A DNA stretch of 25,000 nucleotides from Prorocentrum cordatum (taxonomy: Eukaryota; Sar; Dinophyceae; Prorocentrales; Prorocentraceae): NCBI GenBank assembly GCA_963575745.1, contig CAUYUJ010003915.1, positions 1 to 25,000 of the forward strand, read 5' to 3'. Numbering within the stretch: position 1 is the stretch's first letter; each line of letters starts with the position of its first letter. Position numbers and translations under genes: made by a program. This document shows, piece after piece, positions 1 through 9,665 of this stretch. Under the pieces are notes generated by a model. That model saw only the letters and a list, made by a program, of their open reading frames with translations. It had not been told where the DNA came from and did not search any database.

Positions 1-59
1 CCCAGTCTGGCTCTGGACCTCCGCCTCCTGTGGGGAGACTCTACCTGCCCGAAACAGGC

Positions 60-160
60 GCACAAGACAGCCAACCAAGGTCTGCTCCATGGGTGGGGAG
101 GGGGTGCGAGGGCCTGCGCCGATCGGCAGAACAATGAATACGACAACGATCATCAGGCAT
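60..160. repeat. dispersed repeat, copy 1
   Basis: The block around CTCCATGGGTGGGGAGGGGG, followed by GTGCGAGGGCCTGCGCCGA and a CGGCAGAACAAT stretch, recurs in the same orientation at about 15510-15605 with scattered substitutions. Similarity fades on both sides. No coding signal is seen. It is probably a fragment of a dispersed element; the ends are approximate. Confidence 0.6.
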
Positions 161-199
161 CCGACGATGTGATGTTTTCGATGCGCGGCCCCAAAGGTC

Positions 200-470
200 C
201 CGCCCTCTGACAGAAGAACTCGGCCGGGCTGAACTCAGCCAGGCTGAACTCGGCCCCAGCCGAATTCGGCTGGTAGGGGGCCACATGCGAACCCTACCCC
301 CACCCTCCCCCTCAGAAATCGTGGGGGGGTAGGGGTAGGGTTCGCATGTGGCCCCCTATGGGCCGAATCAGCCTGGCCGAGATCAGCCGGCCGAGATCGG
401 CCTGGCCGAGTTCAGCCTGGCCAAGTTCAGCTGGCCGAGATCAGCCTGGCCGAGATCCCCCTGGACGAAT
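200..470. repeat. fold-back (inverted) repeat
   Basis: A perfect 24-bp inverted repeat (274-297 against 335-358, core GGGGGCCACATGCGAACCCT) surrounds a C/G-rich spacer that can pair further. Outside the core both arms carry degenerate GGCCGAGTTCAGCCT units in opposite orientation, about 200-270 on the left and 361-460 on the right. The whole could fold into a long imperfect hairpin. Open frames on each strand begin with the same Met-Trp-Pro-Pro because the arms mirror each other, so they are not taken as genes. Confidence 0.75.
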
Positions 471-1320
471 TTACTTGCGCCCCCCTTTCCCTGGGACTAG
501 CTTCTCGTCCCGGCTCCGTGTTGGATGGGCCTGGGGCCCACTTACGTGTCCCAAAGGGCGAAATTGAGGAAAAACGCCCAGATCGAAAGATCGTCGGAGG
601 TCAAGGCTTGGTGGCGACGCCCGCACTCCCTGGACCTCTCCCGGCGGGCGTTCTGGCCTGAAGTTCGAGGAGAATCCAGCCGATGCGACGAGAGCTCTCC
701 AGGACGAGCAGCGGCTCTTCCTCCACCGAGTAGCGGTTTGTTGGAAACGCCCGGATCTGATCGACGGGGAGCGGCGCTGCCCGGGGACCGCGTGGGCGTT
801 GCTCCACGTGGGGGTGCTAACCACGGGAGCGAAGATGCGTGCGCCTCTCGTGCACTCGTTGTGCGAGGCGGGGATTCATCCGTGTCCACCGCCTGGGAAC
901 CGACGTCCTGGCGCTCTTGCGGGCGGCGGATATGGATGTATTCTGGCCCCCAGGGGCCCGAATCTGTCCATATCCACCGCCTGCCGAGGTCCCCGAAAAA
1001 CTGATCCTCCAGACGGTGGTCATCTATAAATTCCCGCCTCGGATGTTGGAGCCCCTGCGGCATCAATATCGGACACACGTAAAACTCGGGTTCGGGGGGC
1101 TCGGGTTGGCCCGACTGGGCTGTCAACGGAAGGGCGAGACCCAGCCTGAAATCTGGCGCGAGCTCCTGCTGCTAGCATCCCGCGTAAGTGGACCGTCAAA
1201 ATTCAGAGACGGGCTCGGCAACAAAACGTCGGCAAACTCGGGTGGCGGCGAGCTCGAGTCGTGCGCTCCCCCGACGTGAAGACATTTCTTCAGCCCTCAT
1301 TCATCGTCCCATCACTGAGG
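471..1320. other. no gene recognised; contains an imperfect inverted repeat at 903-978
   Basis: GC-rich sequence with open frames on both strands that match nothing I recognise. At about 903-978 the block GGCGGCGGATATGGATG and its inverse CCATATCCACCGCC flank a GGCCCCCAGGGGCC centre, giving an imperfect palindrome of about 60 bp. The stretch GAGAATCCAGCCGATGCGACG near 668 loosely resembles GCGAATCCAGCCGTGAGACG near 10083, which suggests old repeat copies. In transcript orientation this follows the last RpoC exon seen, so it is probably intron. Confidence 0.4.
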
Positions 1321-1395
1321 GACTACTATAGGGGGGGACTGGAATAGGGAGAATGCATGGACCTGGAATCGGCGATACATCGCCGATAGATCGGC

Positions 1396-1563
1396 GATAG
1401 ACCCCCGATCTTGAATCCGCACCTGCCTGGGCAGGTTGGGGCTATCGGGCCTCTATCGGCAATCAATGGGCGATTGGGGGATAGACCCCCGATCGTGAAT
1501 CCACACCTTCCTGGGCAGGTTGGGGCTATCGGGCCTATATCGGCAATCAATGGGCGATTGGGG
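1396..1563. repeat. 84-bp tandem duplication (two units)
   Basis: Two units, 1396-1479 and 1480-1563, each start GATAGACCCCCGATC and end near CAATGGGCGATTGGGG, with only a few differences. The unit length is a multiple of three, so a plus-strand frame stays open as a 28-residue repeat. Each unit contains a small hairpin-like ACCTGCCTGGGCAGGT (or its variant). It lies just downstream of exon D in transcript orientation. Confidence 0.8.
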
Positions 1564-1643
1564 GTCGATACATTCCCCCCTATGCCTATCTCCCCTATCA
1601 TCGCCCCATCACGCAACGCCCGACCCGCGCGGCCGCTCCTTGC

Positions 1644-1739
1644 TCGGGGCCGCCAGTCGCCACGACGGGCTGGCCGCTGCTGTCCACCAGGTGGATGGTG
1701 CCGGGGCCGGCGGCCTTCGGTGCGCTGCGGCTGGCCGTC
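1644..1739 (-). CDS. rpoC: RNA polymerase beta-prime subunit, exon D (after the trigger loop, SI3-like start)
   Basis: On the minus strand the frame reads TASRSAPKAAGPGTIHLVDS followed by SGQPVVATGGP. This resembles bacterial beta-prime just after the trigger-loop FH(I/T)GG motif, where many proteobacterial proteins have GG(A/T)ASR..., then G(S/T)(I/V)-x-(L/F) and a (D/N)xxGxxVV turn that opens the SI3 insertion. The acceptor is AG (1741-1740) followed by G. The first base completes a glycine codon left by exon C, so the phases agree. The exon begins a few bases from a long GAG tract (in transcript orientation), so no pyrimidine tract precedes it. The 3' end is uncertain: I chose a GCAAGG donor at 1643, but the frame stays open to a TGA near 1591. 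The next exon is not seen in the window. Similarity is weaker than for exons A to C. Confidence 0.55.
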
Positions 1740-1744
1740 CTCCC

Positions 1745-2190
1745 TCAACCTCCTCCTCCTCCTCCTCCTCCTCCTCCTCCTCCTCCTCCACCTCCAACTC
1801 CTCCTCTCCTCCTCCTCCTCCTCCTCCTCACTCCTCCTCCTCCTCCTCCTCCTCCTCCTCCTCCTCCTCATCCTCCTCCTCCACCCCTCCACCTCCAGCT
1901 CCTCCTCGTCCAACTCCTCCTCCTCCTCCTCTCCTCCTCCTCCTCCTCCTCCCCTCCTCCTCTCTCCTCCTCCCGTCCCTCCCTCATCCCTCCCGCCCTC
2001 GCCTCCCTCCCCTCCCTTCCCGTCCCTCCCACCCTACCTCCCTCCCTCCCTCCTCCCTCCCCTCCCTACCCCTCCCCTCCCTCCCCTCCCCCCCTCCCTC
2101 CCTCCCGTCCCTCACCTCCTCCACCCATCCTCCCTCCCTCCCTCCCTCCCTCCCTCCCTCCATCCATCCATCCATCCATCCTCCTCCTCC
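1745..2190. repeat. CTC/TCC microsatellite grading into a CCCT-rich pyrimidine tract
   Basis: From about 1749 to 1975 the plus strand is almost pure CTC/TCC with short interruptions. From 1975 to 2160 it becomes CCTCCCTCC-type, then CCAT repeats (about 2158-2180) and more TCC. It sits immediately upstream of exon D on the transcribed strand, within a few bases of the acceptor. Long poly-Ser, Pro and Leu frames here come from the repeat. Confidence 0.95.
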
Positions 2191-2305
2191 TCCTCCTCAG
2201 CAGCAGCAGCAGCATCGGTATCGGCCTCGGCCTCAGCATAAGCATCATCATCAGCAGCAGCAGCAGCATCATCGTCAGCAGCATCAGCATCAGCATCAGC
2301 ATCAA

Positions 2306-2354
<49 letters not shown>

Positions 2355-2409
2355 AGCATCAGCAGCATCAGCAGCAGCATAATCAGCATCATCAGCATCA
2401 GCATCATCG

Positions 2410-2444
<35 letters not shown>

Positions 2445-2499
2445 GTCCTCATCTCACATCATCATCATCAGCATCTCCATCATCGCAATCAGCATCATC

Positions 2500-2538
<39 letters not shown>

Positions 2539-2698
2539 GCATCAGCAGCAGCAGCATCAGCAGGCACAACAGCAGCAGCAGCAGCATCATCATCATCCAT
2601 CATCTCATAATAATCATCATCATCATCATCATCAGCATCATCATCATCATCATCCTCAGCAGAGCAGCAGCAGCAATCATCATCATCATCATCATCAT

Positions 2699-2759
<61 letters not shown>

Positions 2760-3690
2760 GCCATCATCAGCAGCAGCAGCATCACCATCATCATCATCAC
2801 CACCAGCATCATCATCATCATCATCATCAGCAGCATAAGAATAAGCAGCATCATCTCCATCCTCATCGGCAGCAGCATCATCTCCATCATCATCACCACC
2901 ACCACCATCATCAACATCATCATCTGCAGTATCAGCATCAGCAGCAGCAACAACAGCAGCATCAGCATCAGCATCAGCATAAGCATCAGCATCATCAGCA
3001 TCATCAGCATCATCAGCAGCCGAATCATCAGCAGCATCATCCTCAGCATATCAGCATCAGCATCAGCACTGACAGCATCAGTGACACTATCATCATCAGC
3101 AGCAGCATCAGCACCATCATCAGCAGCGTCATCAGCATCATCATGATCATCAGCATCGTCATCATCATCATCATCATCATCATCGCAAACCGTATCGTCA
3201 TCAATATTACCATCAGCATCATCATCATCATCAGCATCGTTGTCATCACCATCGGCATCGTCATCATCAGTGTCATCATCGTCATCATTGTCGTCATCAT
3301 CATCATCATCATCATCATCAACATCATCATCAGCATCATCATCCGCATCCTCATCCTCCTCCGCATCATCATCCTCACTCGCATCGTCGTAGTCGCCATC
3401 GACATCGCCATTGTCATCGTCATTATCAGCATTATCCTCATCAGCACCAGCATCAGCATCAGCATCAGCATCGTCATTATTCTCATCATCACCATCATCA
3501 GCAGTATCAGCATCAGCATCATCATCAGCAGTAGCATCACCAACATCATAAACATCATCATCAGCATCAGCAGAATCATCATCAGTATCATCATCATCGT
3601 CGTCGGCAGCGTCGGCGTCGTCGGCGTCGTCGGTCGTCGTCGTCGTCATCGTCGTCGTTAGTGCCGTCGTCGTCAGCGTCGTCATTAGCG
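2190..3690. repeat. 1.5-kb CAT/CAG microsatellite field
   Basis: The plus strand is a mosaic of CAT and CAG triplets with pure CAT runs (about 2310-2340, 2418-2445, 2500-2538, 2700-2758) and mixed CAGCAT stretches, turning to CGT/CGTCGT near 3595-3690. Two-base phase jumps put poly-His, poly-Ile and poly-Ser in different frames, which is typical of slippage and not of a conserved protein. It is part of the intron between exons C and D. Confidence 0.95.
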
Positions 3691-3811
3691 TCATGGTCCC
3701 TCCTAACTACTCCTTCATGCATTCGTTCCTGCTCCAACCGTCCCTTCTCCTCCCCATCCTCCTACTACTCATCCTTACTACAGTGCGGTTAGCAGCGAAT
3801 TCCAGCGAGTC

Positions 3812-4946
3812 TCACCAGCCCTTTGGACCAAGGTGGTCTAACGATACCTTTCGTTCCTCAAAAACCCTCGTTCCCTCTGGGGAGGGGTACCATCCCCTCC
3901 CCTCCCTGAGGTTGTTTTGGTTCGCAGTCGGTCAGGGCGTCCAAGATGACCCACGATGGCTCCAAGAGGGCCCCCGTTGCTTTAAGATGGCCTCCGAAAT
4001 GGCTCAAGATAATCGACGATGGTTCAAGAAGTTAGCTCCAGGCATACCTCCAAGATGTCAGACGAGGGCCACGAGACGATTACAAGTGCTCTCAGAGCCC
4101 CCATCAGGACCCCCGAAAGGGTACAAATGCTTAAAGCACCTACTGAAAATCAATGATGTGTGCCTTCTCGCCGTGTCGCTTCCGATGCGCTTTTTTGAGG
4201 CCTCAAGATGGCCCCAAGATAGCCCAAGAGAGACCCAAGGGGGGGGGCCCAAGAGGCCCCCCAGACGGCCCCAAGAGCCCCCAAGAGCGGCCCAAGAGCG
4301 CCCCGAAAGGGCCCCAAGAGGCAATGTTCACGGTCCCAGAGAGGCAAGGCGAATCGAGGACACCCCCCATCTCTTGATCGATGGCCTCAAAGATGGCCCC
4401 GAGAGGCCCTCCAGAGGTTCCAAGGGACCACCAAGAGGGCTCCAAGAGGGCCCGAAGAGGGCGACTCCCCAAAGAGCCCCAAGAGGACCCCAAGATCCCT
4501 CAAAGAGTCCAAAGAGGGCTCCAAGAAGCGATTTGAGGGCTCTGTCCATGTCCTCGTTGCCCTCCTCCTCCTCCTCCTCCTCCTCCTCCTCCTCCTCCTC
4601 CTCCTCCGCATCCTCCTCTTGCTCCTCCTCCTCCTCCTCCTCCTCCTCCTCCTCCTCCTCCTCCTCCTCCTCCTCATCCTCATCCTCATCCTCATCCTCC
4701 TCCTCCTCCTCCTCGTCCTCCTCCTCCTCCTCCTCCTCCTCCTCCTCCTCCTCATTCCCTCGCTTCCACGCCAGCCCCAGGGATGGCCCGAGGAGGCCCT
4801 CCAAGGCCACCCCCTTGCTCCCAGGGATCTCTCTGTTCACCCTGGCTGATCGCTTTGTCTCACTATATGTGCCTCGTCGTCCCTTTTTCCCATCAGCTCT
4901 CATGGGCAAGGCTTCCGAAGGGGCTGGTGGGGATATGCGAAGCGTG
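3812..4946. mobile_element. composite dispersed element, copy 1
   Basis: The left end (TCACCAGCCCTTTGG..AAGGTGGTCTA, then a GGGGAGGGGTAC stretch and GGGCGTCCAAGATG) and the right end (GGGGCTGGTGGGGATATGCG + AAGCGT) match a second copy at 8081-9150. Both have the same internal order: the conserved left part, a degenerate array of about 10-12 bp CCCCAAGAGG units (here about 3955-4530), a CTC/TCC microsatellite (here 4557-4755) and the conserved right end. No transposase-like frame was recognised. It may be a non-autonomous element or a segmental repeat. Confidence 0.65.
4557..4755. repeat. CTC/TCC microsatellite inside composite element copy 1
   Basis: Nearly uninterrupted TCC/CTC triplets with a short CATCCT interlude near 4672-4698. 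It occupies the same place in the element as the tract at 8595-8995 in copy 2. Confidence 0.95.
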
Positions 4947-5260
4947 AAGACTCCTCCCCCTCCTCCGTCTTCTCCTCCCTCCCGACTCCTCCTCATTCCT
5001 CCTGATTCTTCATTCCACGTTCCTCCTCCCTTCCCTTCTACCCTCATCTTCTTCCTCTTCTTCCCCCTCCTCATCATCCTCCTTATGCTCATCCTCATCC
5101 TCATCCTCATCCGCATCCTCATGCATTCCCATTCCTTCCGCCTTCCTCCCACCCCAAGCTCCTCCTCCACCTCCTCCTTCTCCTCTTCCTCCTCCTCCGC
5201 CTCCTCCTCCTCATCATCATCATTGTCCTCACTCCTCCATCTCTCTCTCTCTCTGACATG
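4947..5260. repeat. degenerate CTCCT/CATCCT pyrimidine-rich tract
   Basis: The plus strand is rich in CTCCTC, CCCTCC and, near 5085-5120, CTCATC hexamers, ending with a short CT dinucleotide run near 5240-5254. No gene is seen. Confidence 0.8.
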
Positions 5261-5822
5261 GCGAAAGATCAGAAGTATATCGTGCGTGAGGCATGTGTTG
5301 CTACCCCGTGACCTCGATAAGCGTCTCTAAGAGATGGTGCGTCCTGAAAAGGCCAGTGTCTTATTTCCTTGGTTGGGACGTTGGGACAGTATATGTGACA
5401 CGGCATCTTGGCATCGCATGCGGTGGGTTCCCAGTGCACGAGTTCCAGCGGGCACAGGAGGTCGCGTGCAGCGTCGAGGTCTTCTCAACGATCAAGTCTT
5501 CTGATTATGTCTATCAACCCTCAGATCCGGGCCTCGCCAAGAAACTCGCCTCGGACGGTTTTCCTACGGTCTCGGCCTCAGGAGGCCACCTCCTGGTCCT
5601 GGGGCCGTCAAGATTCGAATTGGGATCAGAAAGGCAATTTCTGGGGGCCCACAAAATTCGAAAAGGGATCAAAATGAATCGTAAAAATTCGAATCGGGAT
5701 CAAAATTCGAATCGGGTCGAGGTCCCAGAGGGCCCACCTCCCGAAAGAGCTCGCGCCGTCGGACAAGGGGAAATGAAGGCGCACCCTGGAGCCGCAGGTC
5801 TGGCTAGGCGCCTTCGGAGCTG
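5261..5822. other. no gene recognised; AATTCGAATCGGGATC-type degenerate repeats at 5610-5725
   Basis: A plus-strand frame of 201 residues (5293-5898) is less biased than its surroundings but matches nothing I recognise and runs into the fold-back element. At 5610-5725 short ATTCGAAT..GGGATCAAAA units repeat irregularly, similar in style to the AATCGG-rich stretch at 16290-16500. This is probably non-coding intron sequence. Confidence 0.4.
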
Positions 5823-6045
5823 TCTTGTGCCAGAGATGGCCGAGACGCTCTTTGGCGGCGCGCACAAGGGGGGAGGGGGAGGGGGGAAGGCTTCTTAGAA
5901 GGAGGCTGCTTCTCAGAAGGCGCCGGCCCTACATCTGTAGACAAGGCCAACGCCTTCCAAGAAGCAGGGGTGCTTCTAAGAAGCCTTCCCCCCTCTCCCT
6001 ACCCCCGTCTGCGCGTGGCCGAGTCTTGTGCCAGAGATGGCCGAG
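5823..6045. mobile_element. fold-back element flanked by 22-bp direct repeats
   Basis: A perfect 21-bp inverted repeat (5881-5901 and 5973-5993, GGGGGGAAGGCTTCTTAGAA + G) encloses further CTTCT..AGAAG units. It is flanked by direct repeats of TCTTGTGCCAGAGATGGCCG + AG at 5823-5844 and 6024-6045. A related fold-back without these direct repeats lies at 15917-16020. The direct repeats may be a target duplication, or the edges of a larger tandem unit. Confidence 0.6.
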
Positions 6046-7195
6046 GCACTCTCGTGCCGGTTGTTCTGTCCCCCCTCCCACTGCGCCCGCCACCGCCTGC
6101 CCCTGCATGTCCAGGACCCGTAGCCACAGGAGGGGGCCGAGCAGTCTGGCCGGGAGGCGAGGAAAACCGAGCACGCGGCCGCCCCACGAAAACAAACGTG
6201 CCCTTGCGCGAGATAGCATGGCGACCTTCCGCCGCAGCGTACGCGGGCCGCCAGCGCGACACGCCACTCTGGAAACGAGGGGGCTGACGCGCGACCCTAC
6301 GCAGGCAGCTTGCGCGCCAGTGTCTGTTGAGTCGAACCCGCTTCCTGCGTCGCTTACGTCTTTCCTCCGAATTCGGCGCCCGATGACACCGCATGTGCTG
6401 TGCGCTTTCGGGCTCAACACCGTGGGGGGACCGCCCCCCGCGGCCGGGGCCTCGGGAACGGTCAGGGCCCCCAGGTGCGACACTGTCGGCACCTCTCAGG
6501 CTGTCTCCTTCGCCCACGCCCCCGACTGGAGGGGACAGAACGGGGACCATGACCAAGACTCAACGCGGAAACGTCGCGTCGATCTTGGTCACCGTCGATC
6601 CTGGTCGGCGTCAATTCGTGACCCATCCCCGCGAATGGGCGACGGCCGCCATGGACCATGACCAAGATCGGCACCAACAGAATCCCGCGACATCTTCTCT
6701 CGATCGGCGGAGACGATTCCACTCCTCGGAGCTGCCGCCTGTTCGTTGCTGGCCCTCGGGTGTCGGCGCGGGGGGGGCAGCCAGGGGGCCCCGAGCAGCC
6801 GTCGCGATTGACTGCCCTAGGCAGACCACGGGCTGGCCCAAGAGGCCCGATCGGCCCACCCGCCAACCCGCCACCCCTAGCCTGGGTAACACCACTCGGG
6901 GCGGAGGAGGAGGAGGACCAGTGCGTACCCAAGACTCACCAACGATGTTGAAACACATCCTCCCTCCAGAATCCCTTTTTCACAAGCCCCTAGAAGGGAT
7001 CATTTCCACGGAAGGACTTCGCCCCGTTGGGGGACAGCCTTGTGAACATCTTGATGCGCGCCAAAACATAGTTCTCGGGACTTCAAACGCCACGAGTGAA
7101 CTCGACTGTTGCGTCTTGGCGATCCTCAATCGTGCCTGAACACCCTTCCTGGGACTTCAACACCGCGAATCAACATAAATGTTGCGCCCTGACAA
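6046..7195. other. no gene recognised; short inverted and direct repeats at 6544-6680
   Basis: GC-rich sequence with no recognisable protein. GGACCATGACCAAGA occurs at about 6544 and 6653, and CGATCTTGGTCACCGTCGAT lies between as an inverted partner of GACCAAGATCG, so the region can fold. The block CAGGGGGCCCCGAGCAGCCG near 6781 loosely resembles one near 9728. The overlapping open frames on both strands look like chance products of high GC. Confidence 0.4.
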
Positions 7196-7199
7196 TCCT

Positions 7200-7900
7200 G
7201 AATCGTTCGAAAGCACCCTATCAGATACGTTAACCATGAGAACCAATAAAATTCTTGCAAATGGTGAAAACGAGTATGCGCGGCGCTAAGGCGAGAGTCA
7301 CAGTTGGGAAACGAGCCGCCCTCAACACACGAAACTCTTGCAATTGTTACGAACGCGCGCGGAGCTAAAGCGAGAACCACATGTTGAAAACGATCCGCCC
7401 TCAATCCATGAATCTCTCGCAAATGTTTACAGCCAATGCGCGCGGCGCTGAAGCGAGAACCACAGTTTGAAAACGACCCGCCCTCAATCCTCGAAACTCG
7501 CGCAATGCTTTGGCACGAGTGCGCGCGGCACTAAGGCGAAAGCCACGGTTTGAAAACCGACCGCCCTCAATCCGTGAAACTCCTGCGTTTATCGATCTGT
7601 ATACAGATAACTCAACACGTGTTAATTTTGTATATGTATAGAGAGAGATACGTATAGCAAAGGCGAAAGACACAGTTTGAAAAGGACCCGCCCTCATTCC
7701 GTGAAACTCTTGCACGTGATCAAAACGAATGCGCGCGGCGCTCAGGCGAGAGGCATAGTTTGAAAAAAACAAGTCACCCTCAGTATGTGGAACTCCTGCG
7801 ATAGTTTAAAGCGAATATGCGCAGCGCTAAGGCAAGAACCACATGTTGAAAATGGCCCGTCTTCAATCCGCGAAACCCGTGCAATTGTTTAAAACGAATG
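7200..7900. repeat. ~81-bp satellite array (left block)
   Basis: Repeating units contain GCGCGGCGCTAAGGCGAGA, then CCACAGTTTGAAAACGA, CCGCCCTCAATCC, GAAACTCTTGCAA and TTAAAACGAAT. The GCGGCGCT core falls near 7280, 7360, 7441, 7525, (7650, degenerate), 7736 and 7820, a spacing of about 80-86 bp. One unit is enlarged by an AT-rich insert near 7588-7655 with TATACAGATAA and TATATGTATAGAG. Units are 80-90 percent alike by eye. The array resumes at 9227. Confidence 0.85.
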
Positions 7901-8080
7901 GTCACTGCACCGACCTTGCAGACGTACTGCAGATGGTTTTTGTTGCGTGGAACTGTGTCAATGCAAAACCTCGAAGCGGCGAGCGGAAAACGAAGTGAAT
8001 GTCACGTGGATGTTTTGTAGTCTTCCTTCCTGGCCAACAAAAGCCCGCACGAAATTCACTTCGAAACCTGAAACCAAATC

Positions 8081-9150
8081 CCACCAGCCCTCTGGGCGTC
8101 GGTGGTCTAGAGAGTTTCCTCTTCCAACCCCCTTCTTCCCCTTCGGGGAGGGGTTTACCCCTCCCCCTACCGCCTCCCCTGGACCTGGACGAGGGGTTCC
8201 GCGGGTCGTTGGGGCGTCCAAGATGGCCCAAGACGGCTCCAAGAGCGAAAAGGCGGGAAAGCAAAAAAAACGAGATTTCCCTAGGTTTTGGAAGGATGTT
8301 GGCCTCTTTGTGGGCCCAAGAGGCGATTCGAGGCACTCTAGAGGGGCAACGCTAATTCCCACCCCCCCTTCTTTGATAGATCTCCTCCAACATGGCCCCA
8401 AGAGCGCCCCGAAGGCTCCCTAGAGCGCCCCAAGAGCGCCCCAAGAGCGCCCCAAGAGGCCCCAAGAGGCGCCCAAGAGGCCTCCAAGAGGCCCCCAAGA
8501 GACCCACAAGAGGCCCCAAGAGGCTCCCCCCGATACAAAGAGGCCCCCAGGACCGGCAAGAGGCCCCAAAGACGGCCCAAGAGGCCCCCATTGTCTCCTC
8601 CTCCTCTCCTCCTCTCCTCTCCTCCTCCTCCTCCTCCTCCTCCTCCTCCCCGTCCTCCTCCTCCTCCTCCCCTCCTCCTCCTCATCCTCCTCCTCCGCCT
8701 CCTCCCCCTCCTCCTCCTCCTCCTTCCCTCCCCTCCTCCTCCTCCTCCTCCTCCCCTCCTCCCTCCTCCTCCCCCTCTGCTCCCTCCTCCTCCTCCCCCC
8801 TCTCCTCCTCCTCCTCCTCCTCCTCCTCCTCCTCCTCCTCCTCCTCCTCCTCCTCCTCCTCCTCCGTCTGCTTCTCCTCCTTCTCGTCCTCCACGTCCTC
8901 GCCCTCCTCCATCTCCTCCTCCTCATCTTCCTCCTCCTCCTCCTTCCCCTCCTCCTCCTGCTCCTCCTCCTGCTCCTCCTCTTCCTCCTCCTACTCCGAA
9001 GACGACGACTCCTCCTACATCCTCCGTCTCTTGGGGTATATGGCGGCTTACCCCGCCCTTTGTTCTTCTGCATGCTCCCCCGCTTCCCTCATCACCTCCA
9101 CTCCCCTGGGACTCGTTTCTGGACGGGCTGGTGGGGATACGCGAAGCGTT
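8081..9150. mobile_element. composite dispersed element, copy 2
   Basis: This matches 3812-4946 in order: CCACCAGCCCTCTGG..CGGTGGTCTAG, the GGGGAGGGGTTTAC stretch, GGGGCGTCCAAGATGGC, an array of GCCCCAAGAGG units (about 8390-8590), the CTC/TCC microsatellite (about 8595-8995), and the right end GGGCTGGTGGGGATACGCGA + AGCGT. It is nested in the insertion at 7901-9226. Confidence 0.65.
8595..8995. repeat. CTC/TCC microsatellite inside composite element copy 2
   Basis: Plus-strand TCC/CTC triplets with frequent single-base interruptions; the longest pure run is about 8806-8864. It produces spurious poly-Ser, poly-Pro, poly-Glu and poly-Arg frames. Confidence 0.95.
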
Positions 9151-9226
9151 TAGAATTCTCCAGGAGAATATGAGTCCATCTCATTGTTCTCCGAACGAAC
9201 TCCGCTCTGCGATGTTGGCGCCATGA

Positions 9227-9380
9227 GAATGAGCGCGGCGCTAAGGCGACAGCCACATTTTGAAAACCACCCGCCGTCAATCCACGAAACTCTTGCGAAT
9301 GGTTAAAACGAGTGTGCGCGGCGCTACGGCGAGAGCCACATTTTGAAACCACCCGCCCTCCATCTGTGAATCCGTTGTCA
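9227..9380. repeat. ~81-bp satellite array (right block)
   Basis: About two further units of the 7200-7900 satellite, with GCGCGGCGCTAAGGCGACAG and GCGCGGCGCTACGGCGAGAG about 85 bp apart, followed by the shared CCACATTTTGAAA..CCGCCCTC stretch. It is the continuation of the left block across the insertion. Confidence 0.8.
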
Positions 9381-9486
9381 ACGTTTGAGCATCAGGGTCA
9401 TAAACGGTGGTAAGTCTCAGGCAAAACGCCTGGCTCACCATTTCGACCAGCCTCGGGGTGCGACAGGGAGGAGTTACCTGTAAAGA

Positions 9487-9665
9487 AAAGGAATGGAGGC
9501 GGAGGAAGAGGAGGCGGAGAAGGAGGAGGGGGAAGAGAAGAAGGAGGAGGAGGTGCAGAAGCAGGAAGAGGATTAGGACGAGGATGCAGATGCGGAGGAG
9601 GAGGGGGAGGAGGAGAAGAGGGAAAGGAGAGGAGGAGGAGGAGGAGGACGAGGACGAGGACGATC
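9487..9665. repeat. GGA/GAG purine-rich microsatellite
   Basis: Interrupted GGAGGA, GAAGAG and GAGGACGAGGAC triplets on the plus strand. This is the only long purine-rich tract on the plus strand in the left half of the window, where the other tracts are pyrimidine-rich or CAT/CAG on this strand. Confidence 0.85.

Larger units (their letters stand above)
7901..9226. mobile_element. ~1.3-kb insertion splitting the satellite, flanked by GAATG
   Basis: The satellite stops after TTAAAACGAATG (7900) and resumes with GAATGAGCGCGGCGCTAAGG (9227). Removing 7901-9226 with one GAATG copy restores a normal unit, so GAATG looks like a 5-bp target duplication. The insert carries composite element copy 2. 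No terminal inverted repeat was found; an internal CGAAGTGAAT/ATTCACTTCG pair lies near 7996 and 8056. No transposase frame is seen. Confidence 0.6.

Noticed and set aside
1520-3661. Open frame of 713 codons on the plus strand
   Set aside because: It is made of CTC, CAT and CAG triplets translated as poly-Ser, Pro, His and Ile; other frames are open as well, and it overlaps exon D on the other strand.
5293-5898. 201-codon plus-strand frame as a gene
   Set aside because: No recognisable domain; it runs through AATTCGAATC repeats and into a fold-back element, and the opposite strand is also open.
7200-7900. Resemblance of CCACATTTTGAAA in the satellite to the dinoflagellate spliced leader
   Set aside because: Only a few bases agree; the leader core and a splice donor after it are absent.
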